Of a stretch of DNA of 64,000 bases, positions 6,735 through 15,564 are shown in pieces (positions within the stretch are counted from its first letter, which is position 1; every line of letters begins with the position of its first letter). Made by a program: the position numbers and the translations under genes. A model generated the notes under the pieces. That model had not been told where the DNA came from and searched no databases. It worked only from the letters and a program-made list of their open reading frames with translations. Origin of the DNA: Actinoplanes sp. KI2 (GTDB lineage: Bacteria; Actinomycetota; Actinomycetes; Mycobacteriales; Micromonosporaceae); assembly GCF_025630775.1 (NCBI RefSeq), contig NZ_JAOSZE010000003.1, positions 186,001 to 250,000 on the forward strand, in the 5' to 3' direction.

Positions 6735-9311
6735 ATGAGAACCCGCAACTGGTCGATCCGTTCGAAGATCATCACGATGATCACCGTGCCGCTCACGGCG
6801 CTGCTGGCGGTGTGGCTGTTCGCGACCGCGCTGACCGCCGACCCGGCACTCACGCTGCTGTCCGCGCGCACGCTGGCCACCGATGTGGCCACCCCCGGCG
6901 AGGTCGTGATCACCGAGCTCCAGCGCGAGCGCCGCCTGTCGGTGCAGTACCTCTCCGACACCAGCGCCTCGGCCGCCATGCTCGCCGCACAGCGCAGCGC
7001 GACCGATCGCGCCGTCCAGGACTTTCGTGCGGTCGCCCGCGGCGGCGACGCGTGGCGCGCGGCCACTCCCGCCCTGCGCGAGCGGATCAACCAGTTCTAC
7101 ACCGAGCTCAACCTGCTGCCGGAGCAGCGCGAGCACATCGCCGGCCGCCAACTCGACCCGATCGGCGCGCAGAATCTGTTCAACGGCATGGTGGCGGCCG
7201 GGTTCGACATGTTCCTCGCCACCGCGACCTTCCCGGACGACGAGATCGACCGGCAGATTCGCGCCCTGACCACCCTCGGTCACGGCCAGGAATACCTGAG
7301 CCGGGTCGACTCGCTGCTGGCCGGCGCCACGGTCAGCGGCAAGTTCTCCGAGCCGATCCGCGCCGCCCTCGTGCAGGACATCGGCATCGCCCGGTTCCTG
7401 CTCACCCAGGGCGTCAACGACCTGCCCGAGTCCAGTCGCGTCGGCTATCAGAAGCTCACCGTCGGTCCAGCGTTCGCGCAGCTCAGCAACATGATGGACC
7501 GGCTGATCACGCAGAGCCGGGCGGGCCAGATCTCGCCGGTCGGCGCGGACAGCTGGCGGCTGCCGTACGGGCAGACCGCCGACGAGTTGCGCGACTTCGA
7601 GGACGGCGCGATTCAGGGGCTGACCGAGCGCGCCTCCTCGCTGGCGATGGCCATCCTGCTCCGCCTCGCGCTGGCCGCGGTTCTCGGCCTGATCGCGTTC
7701 GGCGTCTCGGTGGCCATCTCGATCCGGGTCGGCCGGTCGATGGTCGGCCGGCTGCGCGGCCTGCGCGGTGAGGCGCTCGAGATGGCCACCGAGCGGCTGC
7801 CCAACGTGGTCCGTCGCCTGCAGCGCGGCGAGAACGTCGACGTCGAGGTCGAGACGCCACCGCTGGAGTACGGCCGGGACGAGATCGGCCAGCTCGGCCA
7901 CGCCTTCAACGACGTACAGCGGACGGCCGTGCAGTCAGCGGTGGAGGAGGCCAACGTCCGGCGCGGGCTCAACGAGGTGTTCCTCAACATCGCCCGGCGC
8001 AGCCAGACGCTGCTGCACCGCCAGCTCGCCCTGCTCGACCGGATGGAGCGCCGGGAGACCGAGCCGCAGGAGCTGGAGGATCTCTACCGGGTCGACCACC
8101 TGGCCACCCGGATGCGGCGCCACGCCGAGGACCTGGTGATCCTGGCCGGCGCCGCGCCCGGCCGAGGCTGGCGCAACCCGGTGCCGGTGATCGATGTGAT
8201 CCGCGGCGCGATCAGCGAGGTCGAGGACTACAAGCGGATCGACATCCGCGCCATCGAGTCGTCGGCGATCCTCGGCCGTGCGGTCGGCGACATCATCCAC
8301 CTGCTCGCCGAGCTGTTCGAGAACGCGACCTCGTTCTCCCCGCCGCAGACCAAGGTGCAGGTCTCCGGTCAGGTGCTGCCGAACGGGTACGCGATCGAGA
8401 TCGAGGACCGTGGCCTCGGCATGACCCGCGAGGCGATCGACGAGGCCAACCGTCGCCTGGTCGAGCCGCCCGAGTTCGACCCCACGGACAGCGCCCGCCT
8501 CGGGTTGTTCGTGGTCGCCCAGCTGGCGAGCCGGCACGGCATCCGGGTGGCGCTGCGCCCGTCCGCGTACGCCGGCATCACGGCGGTCGTGCTCGTCCCC
8601 GGCGATCTCGTGGTCGGCGCTCCCGAGCAGGTGGCGCTGCCCGGCGGCAGCGGGGACCGTCCGCTGGTCGGCTCGGGGACCGCCGACCGCAGCTCGCTGG
8701 CCGCGCTGCAGTGGCAGGGCGCCGGGAAGCTGGAAGAAATCTTGATCGCCGGGCGGCCGGTGACGCTCGCCGGGCTCGCGACCGTTCCCGAGCTCGAGGC
8801 ACCACCCGAGCCGAGGGCCGACCCGGCGCCGTCCTCGGTGGCCGGCGGGCTCAACGCGGACGGTCTGGTGCAGCGGCGTCGCGTGCGCAAGGAGAAGCCG
8901 GCGCCGGCGGTGGCGGACACCACTGAGGACGGTCTGCCCAAGCGGGTGCGCCAGGCCAGCCTCGCGCCACAACTGCGCCGCCCGGCCGGAACTCTGCCGG
9001 ACGAGCCGACCGTCCCGCTACGCTCCCCGGAGCAGATGCGCAGCATCATGAGCGCGTTGCAGCACGGCACGACCCGCGGGCGCATCGACGCGTCCCGGCT
9101 CGAGATCCCGAGACAACGGGCATCTGAAGATCACCCGAAGCCGGAGGAAAACGGCAACGGGGCAGCACCAGGCGGTGCGTCCTTTGCGGATGCGGCTACC
9201 GTCAGTTTTCCGGCGATCGTGAACCTGGCGCTCGCCGACAACGCCATGAAGGAGGGGGCCGCCACCCCCGAGCAGGATGATGTGACCAGGCCGGAAAAGG
9301 ACACAGAGTGA
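6735..9311 (+). CDS. cvnA: Conservon sensor-kinase-like protein CvnA (nitrate/nitrite-sensing type)
   Basis: ATG at 6735 chosen over the longer frame because GGGCGGAG lies at 6723-6730 and the protein then begins with a charged tip and TM1 (about 11-33). 858 residues. An extracellular NIT-type helical sensor domain (about 40-300) is followed by TM2 (303-325), HAMP, a helical linker, and a HATPase_c domain with N-box LFENATSFSPP (~527) and G-box EDRGLGM (~557). There is no clear phospho-acceptor His motif, as usual for CvnA. The C-terminal ~250 residues are disordered and charged. Known conservons couple such a membrane sensor to a Roadblock protein, DUF742 protein and GTPase; this is the first gene of that operon. 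Confidence 0.92.
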   Translation: MRTRNWSIRSKIITMITVPLTALLAVWLFATALTADPALTLLSARTLATDVATPGEVVITELQRERRLSVQYLSDTSASAAMLAAQRSATDRAVQDFRAVARGGDAWRAATPALRERINQFYTELNLLPEQREHIAGRQLDPIGAQNLFNGMVAAGFDMFLATATFPDDEIDRQIRALTTLGHGQEYLSRVDSLLAGATVSGKFSEPIRAALVQDIGIARFLLTQGVNDLPESSRVGYQKLTVGPAFAQLSNMMDRLITQSRAGQISPVGADSWRLPYGQTADELRDFEDGAIQGLTERASSLAMAILLRLALAAVLGLIAFGVSVAISIRVGRSMVGRLRGLRGEALEMATERLPNVVRRLQRGENVDVEVETPPLEYGRDEIGQLGHAFNDVQRTAVQSAVEEANVRRGLNEVFLNIARRSQTLLHRQLALLDRMERRETEPQELEDLYRVDHLATRMRRHAEDLVILAGAAPGRGWRNPVPVIDVIRGAISEVEDYKRIDIRAIESSAILGRAVGDIIHLLAELFENATSFSPPQTKVQVSGQVLPNGYAIEIEDRGLGMTREAIDEANRRLVEPPEFDPTDSARLGLFVVAQLASRHGIRVALRPSAYAGITAVVLVPGDLVVGAPEQVALPGGSGDRPLVGSGTADRSSLAALQWQGAGKLEEILIAGRPVTLAGLATVPELEAPPEPRADPAPSSVAGGLNADGLVQRRRVRKEKPAPAVADTTEDGLPKRVRQASLAPQLRRPAGTLPDEPTVPLRSPEQMRSIMSALQHGTTRGRIDASRLEIPRQRASEDHPKPEENGNGAAPGGASFADAATVSFPAIVNLALADNAMKEGAATPEQDDVTRPEKDTE

Positions 9312-9730
9312 CCCAGACGACCAAGCAGAGCGCGAACCTCACCTGGCTGCTCGACGATCTCGTCGAGCGGGTTCCCGCCGCACAGCAGGCGGTGGTGCTG
9401 TCGGCCGACGGGCTGATGATGGGCGCCTCAGCCGGACTCAAGCGCGAGGACGCCGATCATCTGTCGGCGATGGCGGCCGGATTCCAGAGCCTGGCGAAGG
9501 GGGCGAGCCGGCACTTCCGGGCCGGCCCGGTGCGGCAGACGGTGGTCGAGATGGAATCGGCCTTCCTCTTCGTCACCGCCGCCGGGCAGGGCGCGTGCCT
9601 GGCGGTGCTCGCCTCCAGCGACGCGGACCTCGGCCTCATCGCGTACGAGATGGCCATGCTCGTCACCCGCGTGGGCCAGAACATGAGCGCACCGGAACGC
9701 GCCGCGGTCGTGCCCTCCGATGCCGGCTGA
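9308..9730 (+). CDS. cvnB: Conservon Roadblock/LC7 protein CvnB
   Basis: GTG start overlaps the cvnA stop (GTGA). 140 residues with the Roadblock/LC7 fold signature: LDDLVERVPAAQQAVVLSAD, DADHLSAMAAGFQSLAKGAS and a C-terminal LGLIAYEMAMLVTRVGQ helix. These proteins bind and modulate small Ras-like GTPases; the partner is the CvnD GTPase of the same operon. Cytoplasmic. Confidence 0.93.
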   Translation: MTQTTKQSANLTWLLDDLVERVPAAQQAVVLSADGLMMGASAGLKREDADHLSAMAAGFQSLAKGASRHFRAGPVRQTVVEMESAFLFVTAAGQGACLAVLASSDADLGLIAYEMAMLVTRVGQNMSAPERAAVVPSDAG

Positions 9731-10121
9731 CCCGATGCGCCCCGCGCACAACCGGCTCGCCAACGACTGGCTGGACCGGGATGCGGGCCCGGTGGTCCGG
9801 CCCTACGCGATGACCCAGGGCCGGGTCGCGCCCACCGGCGGCGAGATCGACATGATGGCGTTCGTCCTGGCGACCCCGGCCGAGTCCGAGCCGGCCGGCC
9901 GTATGCAGCCGGAACACCATGCGATCGTGGCCGCCGCGGGGGAGCCGATCCCCGTGGTCGAGCTGGCCTCCACCCTCGACCTGTCGGTCGGCGTCGTCCG
10001 GGTTTTGCTCGGTGATCTACGCTCGGCAGGGCTCATTTCGATGTACGAACCCCCGGCGGCATCCCGGCCGCATGATGTCGACGTTCTCAAGGCGGTTGTC
10101 AATGGACTCCGTGCGCTCTGA
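9720..10121 (+). CDS. cvnC: Conservon DUF742 winged-helix protein CvnC
   Basis: ATG at 9720, 11 bases inside cvnB. 133 residues; the RPYAMTQGRV motif (residues 27-36) and the helix-turn-helix-like VVELASTLDLSVGVVRVLLG segment are the DUF742 signature, with LISMYEPP near the end. In characterised conservons this protein sits between sensor and GTPase in a signalling complex; the exact biochemical role is unsettled. Confidence 0.92.
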   Translation: MPADPMRPAHNRLANDWLDRDAGPVVRPYAMTQGRVAPTGGEIDMMAFVLATPAESEPAGRMQPEHHAIVAAAGEPIPVVELASTLDLSVGVVRVLLGDLRSAGLISMYEPPAASRPHDVDVLKAVVNGLRAL

Positions 10122-10701
10122 CCGCAACGGTGCGTCGTCGCGCATCCCGGTAGCGCTCAAGATTTTGATTGCGGGTGGCTTCGGCGCCGGCAAGACCACG
10201 ATGGTCGGCTCGGTGAGCGAGATCCGTCCGCTGCAGACCGAGGAGATTCTCACCGGGGTCGAGGGCGCCGACGACATCGGCGGCGTGGAGAGCAAGACCA
10301 CCACGACCGTGACGATGGACTTCGGCCGGATCACCATCACCGAGGACCTGCAGCTCTACCTGTTCGGCACGCCGGGGCAGGACCGCTTCTGGTTTCTCTG
10401 GGACGAGCTCTCCCAGGGCGCGCTCGGCGCCGTGGTGCTCGCCGACACCCGCCGCCTGGCCGACTGCTTTCCCTCGATCGACTACTTCGAGCAGCGCGGC
10501 ACCCCGTTCGTGGTGGCGGTCAACTGCTTCGAGGCCGAGCAGCGCTTCGCCGCCGACGCGGTGGGCCGGGCGCTCGACCTCGACCCGGGGGTTCCGGTCG
10601 TGCTGTTCGACGCCCGCGAGCCGCTCGGCGCGCGAAATGTCCTGATCGAGTTGGTCGAGTACGTAGCCCGTCGTCAGCTGGCCGCGGCCGGCTCCCGCTG
10701 A
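10102..10701 (+). CDS. cvnD: Conservon small GTPase CvnD
   Basis: ATG at 10102 lies 20 bases inside cvnC (a GTG at 10111 is a shorter alternative). 199 residues. P-loop GGFGAGKTT at 25-33, a G3-like LFGTPGQDRFW and VAVNCFEA in the G4 position (N-C-F rather than NKxD) mark the MglA/Cvn ATP/GTP-binding family. It is the expected switch of the conservon, controlled by CvnB. The atypical G4 may alter nucleotide choice. Last gene of the operon. Confidence 0.92.
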   Translation: MDSVRSDRNGASSRIPVALKILIAGGFGAGKTTMVGSVSEIRPLQTEEILTGVEGADDIGGVESKTTTTVTMDFGRITITEDLQLYLFGTPGQDRFWFLWDELSQGALGAVVLADTRRLADCFPSIDYFEQRGTPFVVAVNCFEAEQRFAADAVGRALDLDPGVPVVLFDAREPLGARNVLIELVEYVARRQLAAAGSR

Positions 10702-10785
10702 GGCCGGCTCGGCTGGGCACGGTCCTGCCGATCACGCGGGAGCGAGGCGAGGACAGACCCTAGCGACCTGCGCCCGGCCGTCGCC

Positions 10786-11046
10786 TCACCGCGGCGGCCA
10801 GGCCGGGTGCGGCCCGGGCGGGATGCAGATCAGCTGGGCGGCGAGGCGCTTGACCGTGCGCTCGTCCGCCAGCCCCCGCGACACCAGCTCCTCGGGCCGG
10901 GTGAACGGGCCGTTCGCCGCCCGGTCGGCGACGATCACGAGGGCACTGGCCACCGGGAGTTTGGTGGCAACGGCGATCTGATACGCGTCGAGATGGTTGA
11001 GGTCGACCAGCCCGCCGTCGTCGATCGCGCGCAGCGGGAGGTGCAC
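10786..11046 (-). CDS. Small helix-hairpin-helix-like protein, start uncertain
   Basis: Frame with a good protein-like segment: VDLNHLDAYQIAVATKLPVA followed by ALVIVADRAANGPFTRPEEL, then LVSRGLADERTVKRLAAQLI. This resembles the helix-hairpin-helix fold of ComEA/GspK-type proteins ('PFxxxEEL' motif). Upstream of residue 1 the frame looks like a shadow of the opposite gene, so I place the start at GTG 11046, giving 86 residues. There is no good Shine-Dalgarno. It overlaps or abuts the divergent gene's 5' end. It may be a truncated remnant. Confidence 0.5.
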   Translation of the reverse strand: MHLPLRAIDDGGLVDLNHLDAYQIAVATKLPVASALVIVADRAANGPFTRPEELVSRGLADERTVKRLAAQLICIPPGPHPAWPPR

Positions 11047-11620
11047 CCTCTGCGACCGGCTGGTGCTCGGCCTGGCCGGACACGACTGGACGGTGCTCCC
11101 CTGGATGGTGGCGCCGGCGACCGGGGTCCTCCCCGGCCCGGGCCATGTCCGGTGCCTCGACGACCTCGGCTGCGCGGGCAGCTGGGCGGCGGGCGTCGAG
11201 GCGTACCACTGCCGGCGCTGGCCGCTCTGGCTGGCCGGTGTCGACGCCGGCATCCGCTGGCGGCTGCACGGCAGCCGCTCCGCGCGGCGCTTTCACCTCT
11301 GGCGCTCCGACGGCCGCTTGAGTTCCTTCCCGTACGCGATCCTGACCGCCGCCGCCGGGACGCCGCGCCTCTCCACCGACCTGGCGGAGATCGGCACCGC
11401 GCACGCGGCGACCCTGCTGGCCGCGATGGGCACCGATGCGGAGGGCGTGGCGGTGCCGCTCACTTCGGTGATCACCGCCCTGGACCTGGCTGACCGCTAC
11501 CCGCACCTGTCCGGCACGGTCACCCGCAGCGCCCCCGGCCTGGTCACCGCCCGGCACGCGCTGTCGCCGTCCCCGTCCTGCCGCCGAGCCGCCCTCCACC
11601 TGATGCGCACCCCCTGGTGA
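10997..11620 (+). CDS. Hypothetical protein with N-terminal CxxC and C/H-rich segment
   Basis: Protein-like frame with CTLCDRLVLGLAGHDWTVLP near the N-terminus, then a Cys and His set (HVRCLDDLGC, EAYHCRRW) that could bind metal, and regular hydrophobic pattern to LTSVITALDLADRYP. The only in-frame starts are TTG 10997, which overlaps the opposite gene by 50 bases, and GTG 11063, which would discard the CxxC. GGGAGG at 11036-11041 has no start at the right distance. The reading frame is likely real; its start is unresolved. No family recognised. Confidence 0.55.
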   Translation: MRSTSPPSSIARSGRCTLCDRLVLGLAGHDWTVLPWMVAPATGVLPGPGHVRCLDDLGCAGSWAAGVEAYHCRRWPLWLAGVDAGIRWRLHGSRSARRFHLWRSDGRLSSFPYAILTAAAGTPRLSTDLAEIGTAHAATLLAAMGTDAEGVAVPLTSVITALDLADRYPHLSGTVTRSAPGLVTARHALSPSPSCRRAALHLMRTPW

Positions 11621-11675
11621 CGGAGGGTCGCCCGGCAAACCCGCGTCGGGGCCGCGGATGTGGTGGGATCTGAGC

Positions 11676-12728
11676 ATGGCTGCGAACGCTGAGTACATCT
11701 ACGTCGGTGGCTACACGGGTGACAAGGGCGGTACGGCCGAGGGCATCGCCCTGCTGCGCCGCGATCCCACCTCGGGCGCGTTGACGCGCCTGGGCGTCGC
11801 CGCTCGTACCCCCTCTCCCTCCTTCCTCGCTCAGCACCCCACCCTGCCGGTTCTGTACGCGGTCAACGAGCTCGAGTCCGACGGCACGATCAGCGCCTTC
11901 ACCGTCGCCGACGACGGCGAGCTGACCCCGCTGTCGATCCAGCCGACCGGCGGCTCCGACCCGGCCCACCTCTCGGTCACCGCGGACGGCCGGTTCCTGC
12001 TGGTCGCCAACTACTCGAGCGGCTCGGTGGCGGTGCACCCGCTCGACCCGGAGGGCGCGCAGGGGGAGCGGTCCGACCTGCTCGACCTGGCCGGCAGCGG
12101 GCCGGACGCGGAGCGCCAGGAGGGACCGCACGCGCACATGGTGCTGCCCGACCGGGACTGCGTGCTGATCGCCGACCTCGGCGCCGACCGGGTGTGGCGG
12201 GCGCGGCTCGACCCGGTGAGCGGCCGGCTCGACATGCTGGCGCCGGCGGTCGTCGCGAAGCCCGGCACCGGCCCGCGGCACCTGCGCATCGCCCCGCACG
12301 ACACGATGGTGCTGGTCGGCGAGCTGGCCGCGAACCTCTCCTGGTACCACCCCGCCGCGGACGGCTCGCTCGAGCTGGCCGGCGAGGTGCCGTCGAGCAC
12401 CCAGGACGGGCCGACCTACCCGTCCGAGATCGTCATGGGCCCGGACGGTCGCTTCGTCTACGTGGCGAACCGCGGGCCGAATACGGTGTCCGCCTTTTCC
12501 TGGGACGGTGAACGGGCCACCCCGATTGCCGAGATCTCTACTGCCGGTGACTGGCCCCGCCACATGATTCTCCTGGGAAATCACCTCTACGTAGCCAACG
12601 AAAGATCACACAGCGTAACAACGTTTCGGATCGATCCCGACTCCGGCGTGCCCGAGCCGCAGGGTGAGCCAATCGCCCAGGCCAGCCCCACATGCCTGCT
12701 GCGCTGGACATCGATGGCGGTCAGGTGA
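11676..12728 (+). CDS. Lactonase-family seven-bladed beta-propeller protein (YbhE-like 6-phosphogluconolactonase fold)
   Basis: 350 residues from ATG 11676 (an in-frame ATG at 11658 is possible). Opens with YIYVGGYTGDKGG and repeats blade motifs such as LSVTADGRFLLVANYSSGSV, GPHAHMVLPDRDCVLIADLG, GPDGRFVYVANRGPNTV and HMILLGNHLYVANER, typical of the lactonase propeller family. Members hydrolyse 6-phosphogluconolactone (Pgl) or other lactones. No signal peptide, so cytoplasmic. Stand-alone gene. Family assignment is firm; the substrate is inferred. Confidence 0.88.
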   Translation: MAANAEYIYVGGYTGDKGGTAEGIALLRRDPTSGALTRLGVAARTPSPSFLAQHPTLPVLYAVNELESDGTISAFTVADDGELTPLSIQPTGGSDPAHLSVTADGRFLLVANYSSGSVAVHPLDPEGAQGERSDLLDLAGSGPDAERQEGPHAHMVLPDRDCVLIADLGADRVWRARLDPVSGRLDMLAPAVVAKPGTGPRHLRIAPHDTMVLVGELAANLSWYHPAADGSLELAGEVPSSTQDGPTYPSEIVMGPDGRFVYVANRGPNTVSAFSWDGERATPIAEISTAGDWPRHMILLGNHLYVANERSHSVTTFRIDPDSGVPEPQGEPIAQASPTCLLRWTSMAVR

Positions 12729-12889
12729 TGCGCGAGATGGGACTAATCCGAATTGTCCGGAAAGTTGCCAAAAGCGTCGACTGGCCCAGCACGGTCCGAA
12801 ACGGCGCCACCACGGTACGTAGTATTGCTCTGAAGAAAACCTAAACCGAGTAACTTTCCGCCGAACGTATATGGCATTCGGGTTCTGTG

Positions 12890-14662
12890 ATGCGCACTAT
12901 AGAGCGCGTGTCAGGCCGCCATCGTCGAAACTTTAACTTCCGAGGAGCGGGCGTCGTTGGGGCAGCGATGGCGATTGTCGTCGTCCTTGCCGGGTCCTAT
13001 CTGGGCTATCAGCGACTGTCCGACTCCGGGTGCACCGGTTCGGTCCGGTTGACCGTCGCCGCCACGACGGAGATCGCTACTGCCGTCGAGCAGACGGCCC
13101 AGAGCTGGATCCAGAACGGCGCGAACGTCAACGGAACCTGTATAGCGGTGACCGTCAACCCGATTCAGCCGGCGATCATGGCCGCCGCGGTGGCCGGGGA
13201 GCACCGGGTCACCCTGAACGGGGTCGGTACCGCGCCCGAGTCGGTGAAGGTCCCCGACGTCTGGATCCCCGACTCCTCCACCTGGCTGCTGCGTCTCAAG
13301 CAGGAGGCGCCCGGCTTCGTGCCGACCGACGGCAAGCCGGTCGCGCAGAGCCCGATCGTGGTCGCCATGCCGCAGCCGGTCGCCGAGCAACTCGGCTGGC
13401 CGAACAAGAGGCTCGGCTGGAAGGACCTGCTCACCCAGCTGACCACCAGCACCCAGCTGCGCACCGGCGTCGTCGACCCGAACCGCGACGCCGCCGGCCT
13501 GTCCGGCCTGCTCGCGCTGGGCCAGGCGGCCGGCGCCGGCCCGCAGGCGCAGGCCGTGAAGGTCGGCGCGCTCAAGGCGCTGGCCCAGAGCTCGTCCGCG
13601 CTCCGCGAGGACCTGCTGCAGAAGTTCCCGCACGACCCCAACGACATCGCGACCGCCCTGAGCGCCGCGCCGTTGTCCGAGCAGGACGTGATCAGCTACG
13701 ACGCGGAGCGGCCGCCGGTCCCGCTGGCGGCGCTCTACCTCGACCCGAGCCCGCTGCCGCTGGACTACCCGTACGCGATCATGCCGGAGGTCGACCTGCA
13801 GAAGTCGGCCGCGGCGACCGCGCTGCACCAGCAGCTGAACAGCGCGGCCTTCAAGAACGCGCTCGCCTCGGCCGGCCTGCGTGCCCCGGACGGCAGCGTC
13901 GGCTCCGGCTTCGCCGCCCCGACCAGCGCCCCCGAGGCGTCCCCGGCGATCAGTTCCGACGGCAAGTCGAGCGGCGGCTCGGCCGCGGCCGGCCAGCCCG
14001 GCGCCGCCGCGCTCAGCCAGGCGCTGGGCTCCTGGTCCGCGATCACGCTGCCCGGCCGGGCGCTGGCCGTCTTCGACGTCTCCGGCTCGATGCTGAAGCC
14101 GGTGCCGACCGCGGGCGGCGCCACCCGGGCCGCGGTGACCCAAGCGGCGGCCTCCGGTGGTCTGGCTCTCTTCGACGACAAGTGGGCCGTCGGCGTGTGG
14201 CTGTTCTCCACCGACATGAACGGCACCAAGCCGTACCGGGAGATCGTGCCGATCAGCCCGCTCTCGTCGCAGCGTTCCAAGATCCAAGCGTCGATCAGCC
14301 AGATCGTGCCGAAGCGGAACGGCAACACCGGTCTCTACGACACCCTGCTCGCCGCGTACCAGAACGTGCAGAACTCGTGGCAGCCCGGCAAGGTCAACTC
14401 GGTGCTCCTGTTCACCGACGGGGTGAACGAGAACGACGAGGGCATCACGCAGGACACTCTGATCGCCAGGCTCAAGCAGCTCAACGATCCGAAGCGCCCG
14501 GTACGCGTGGTCATCATCGGCATCGGTCCCGAGGTCAACCGCAAGGAGCTCGAGACCATCGTGAAGCCCACCGCGGCCGGCGGCGTGTTCATCGCGCCGG
14601 ACCCCGCGAAGATCGGTGAGATCTTCCTGGAGGCGATCGCCACCCGCACCGGGGCGAACTGA
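12890..14662 (+). CDS. Membrane-anchored extracellular protein: solute-binding domain fused to VWA domain
   Basis: About 590 residues; GTG 12887 and ATG 12890 are adjacent start options with no strong RBS. One N-terminal transmembrane segment (VGAAMAIVVVLAGSYLGYQR). Residues ~45-320 look like a type 2 periplasmic-binding domain (SBP_bac_11 type: LTVAATTEIATAV, VWIPDSSTWLL, GVVDPNRDAAGLSGL). After a Ser/Ala/Gly linker comes a von Willebrand A domain with a full MIDAS: DVSGSML (~396), a Thr in NGNTGLYDT and LLFTDGVNEN. It would bind divalent metal and a protein partner outside the cell. Stand-alone, followed by a strong terminator. Confidence 0.85.
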   Translation: MRTIERVSGRHRRNFNFRGAGVVGAAMAIVVVLAGSYLGYQRLSDSGCTGSVRLTVAATTEIATAVEQTAQSWIQNGANVNGTCIAVTVNPIQPAIMAAAVAGEHRVTLNGVGTAPESVKVPDVWIPDSSTWLLRLKQEAPGFVPTDGKPVAQSPIVVAMPQPVAEQLGWPNKRLGWKDLLTQLTTSTQLRTGVVDPNRDAAGLSGLLALGQAAGAGPQAQAVKVGALKALAQSSSALREDLLQKFPHDPNDIATALSAAPLSEQDVISYDAERPPVPLAALYLDPSPLPLDYPYAIMPEVDLQKSAAATALHQQLNSAAFKNALASAGLRAPDGSVGSGFAAPTSAPEASPAISSDGKSSGGSAAAGQPGAAALSQALGSWSAITLPGRALAVFDVSGSMLKPVPTAGGATRAAVTQAAASGGLALFDDKWAVGVWLFSTDMNGTKPYREIVPISPLSSQRSKIQASISQIVPKRNGNTGLYDTLLAAYQNVQNSWQPGKVNSVLLFTDGVNENDEGITQDTLIARLKQLNDPKRPVRVVIIGIGPEVNRKELETIVKPTAAGGVFIAPDPAKIGEIFLEAIATRTGAN

Positions 14663-14683
14663 CCGCAAACCACGATTTCGTAC

Positions 14684-14725
14684 GCAGCGAGGGCCGTCAC
14701 CAACCGCGGTGACGGCCCTCGCTGC
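14684..14725 (+). terminator. Strong hairpin terminator after the SBP-VWA gene
   Basis: Perfect 18-bp stem (14684-14701 with 14708-14725) and a 6-base loop AACCGC, 22 bases after the stop. There is no T-tract, as is common in actinobacteria. Confidence 0.9.
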
Positions 14726-14847
14726 CTACGCGGCGCTCGGCGCCGTCACCGGCGCGCCGAAGAGCCGTCCGGTCAGGTTTGCCGACCGGCCGCGCGCCGC
14801 AGGGTAGTCTCTGCTCCACCATGGCGCTTCTCGAAGGGGCCGACCCG

Positions 14848-15294
14848 ATGCACGCCGCGGCGATCGACGACGCTGCGCAATCCCTACTGTTCGCCTGGGA
14901 CCAGGCCCGCGAGCAGGTGACCCCGCGACTGTCCTGGCCGCAGCTGAACGCCCTGCTCGCCGTCGAGCGCGCCGAGGGCGTCAACCTGGGCCGCCTCGCC
15001 GCCGAGCTCGGCATGCTGCTCTCCTCGGCGAGCCGGTTGTGCGACCGCCTGGTCGCCAACGGCATGGTCGAGCGCGTCCCCGGCCGGGCCGACCGCCGCG
15101 AGATCGCGCTCTACCTGACGCCGTCCTCCCGAGCGCTGCTGGCCGAGCTGCGCCGCATCCGCCGGCTGGCCCTCGCCGCGACGCTGGAGAAGATGTCGGC
15201 GCCCGGCCGTGCCGCGCTGCTGCGCGGCCTCAGCGAGTTCGCGGCCGCCGCCGTCGACGAGGCACCCAGCGGCGCCGCGGCCCGCTCGGCCTAG
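14848..15294 (+). CDS. MarR-family transcriptional regulator
   Basis: ATG at 14848 preferred because GAAGGGG (14833-14839) lies eight bases upstream; ATG 14821 would add nine residues. 148 residues with a winged helix: LSWPQLNALLAVER, GVNLGRLAAELGMLLSSASR (recognition helix region), the RLVANGMVERVPGRADRRE wing and helical dimerisation ends. Cytoplasmic DNA-binding dimer. No adjacent enzyme or transporter on the same strand indicates the target. Confidence 0.85.
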   Translation: MHAAAIDDAAQSLLFAWDQAREQVTPRLSWPQLNALLAVERAEGVNLGRLAAELGMLLSSASRLCDRLVANGMVERVPGRADRREIALYLTPSSRALLAELRRIRRLALAATLEKMSAPGRAALLRGLSEFAAAAVDEAPSGAAARSA

Positions 15295-15310
15295 GGCGCG
15301 CGACCGCCGG

Positions 15311-15520
15311 GGGCAAGCGGCGGCGCAAGCGGCAGCCGGGGCAAGCGGCAGCGCAAGCGGCGGCCAGGGCAAGCGGCGGCGCAAGCGGCGGCCGGGGCAA
15401 GCGGCGGCCGGGGCAAGCGGCAGCGCAAGCGGCGGCCGGGGTAAGCGGCGGCCAGCGCAAGCGGCGGCCGGGGCAAGCGGCGACCGGGGCAAGCGGCGGC
15501 GCAAGCGGCGACCGGTCGCG
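15311..15520. repeat. GC-rich tandem array of 12-bp GGGGCAAGCGGC-type units
   Basis: About 17 units mixing GGCCGGGGCAAGCGGC and GGCGCAAGCGGC fill the gap between the MarR stop and the convergent ROK gene. It is open in several frames by composition only and lacks the spacers of a CRISPR array. I treat it as an intergenic slippage-prone array. Confidence 0.85.
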
Positions 15521-15564
15521 CCGCGGGTCGCTTGGCCTTGGCCTCGCGCCCGGGGCGGCTAGAG

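Noticed and set aside
15311..15520. Tandem array considered as CRISPR or coding repeat
   Set aside because: Units abut with no unique spacers, and open frames arise from composition in several phases.
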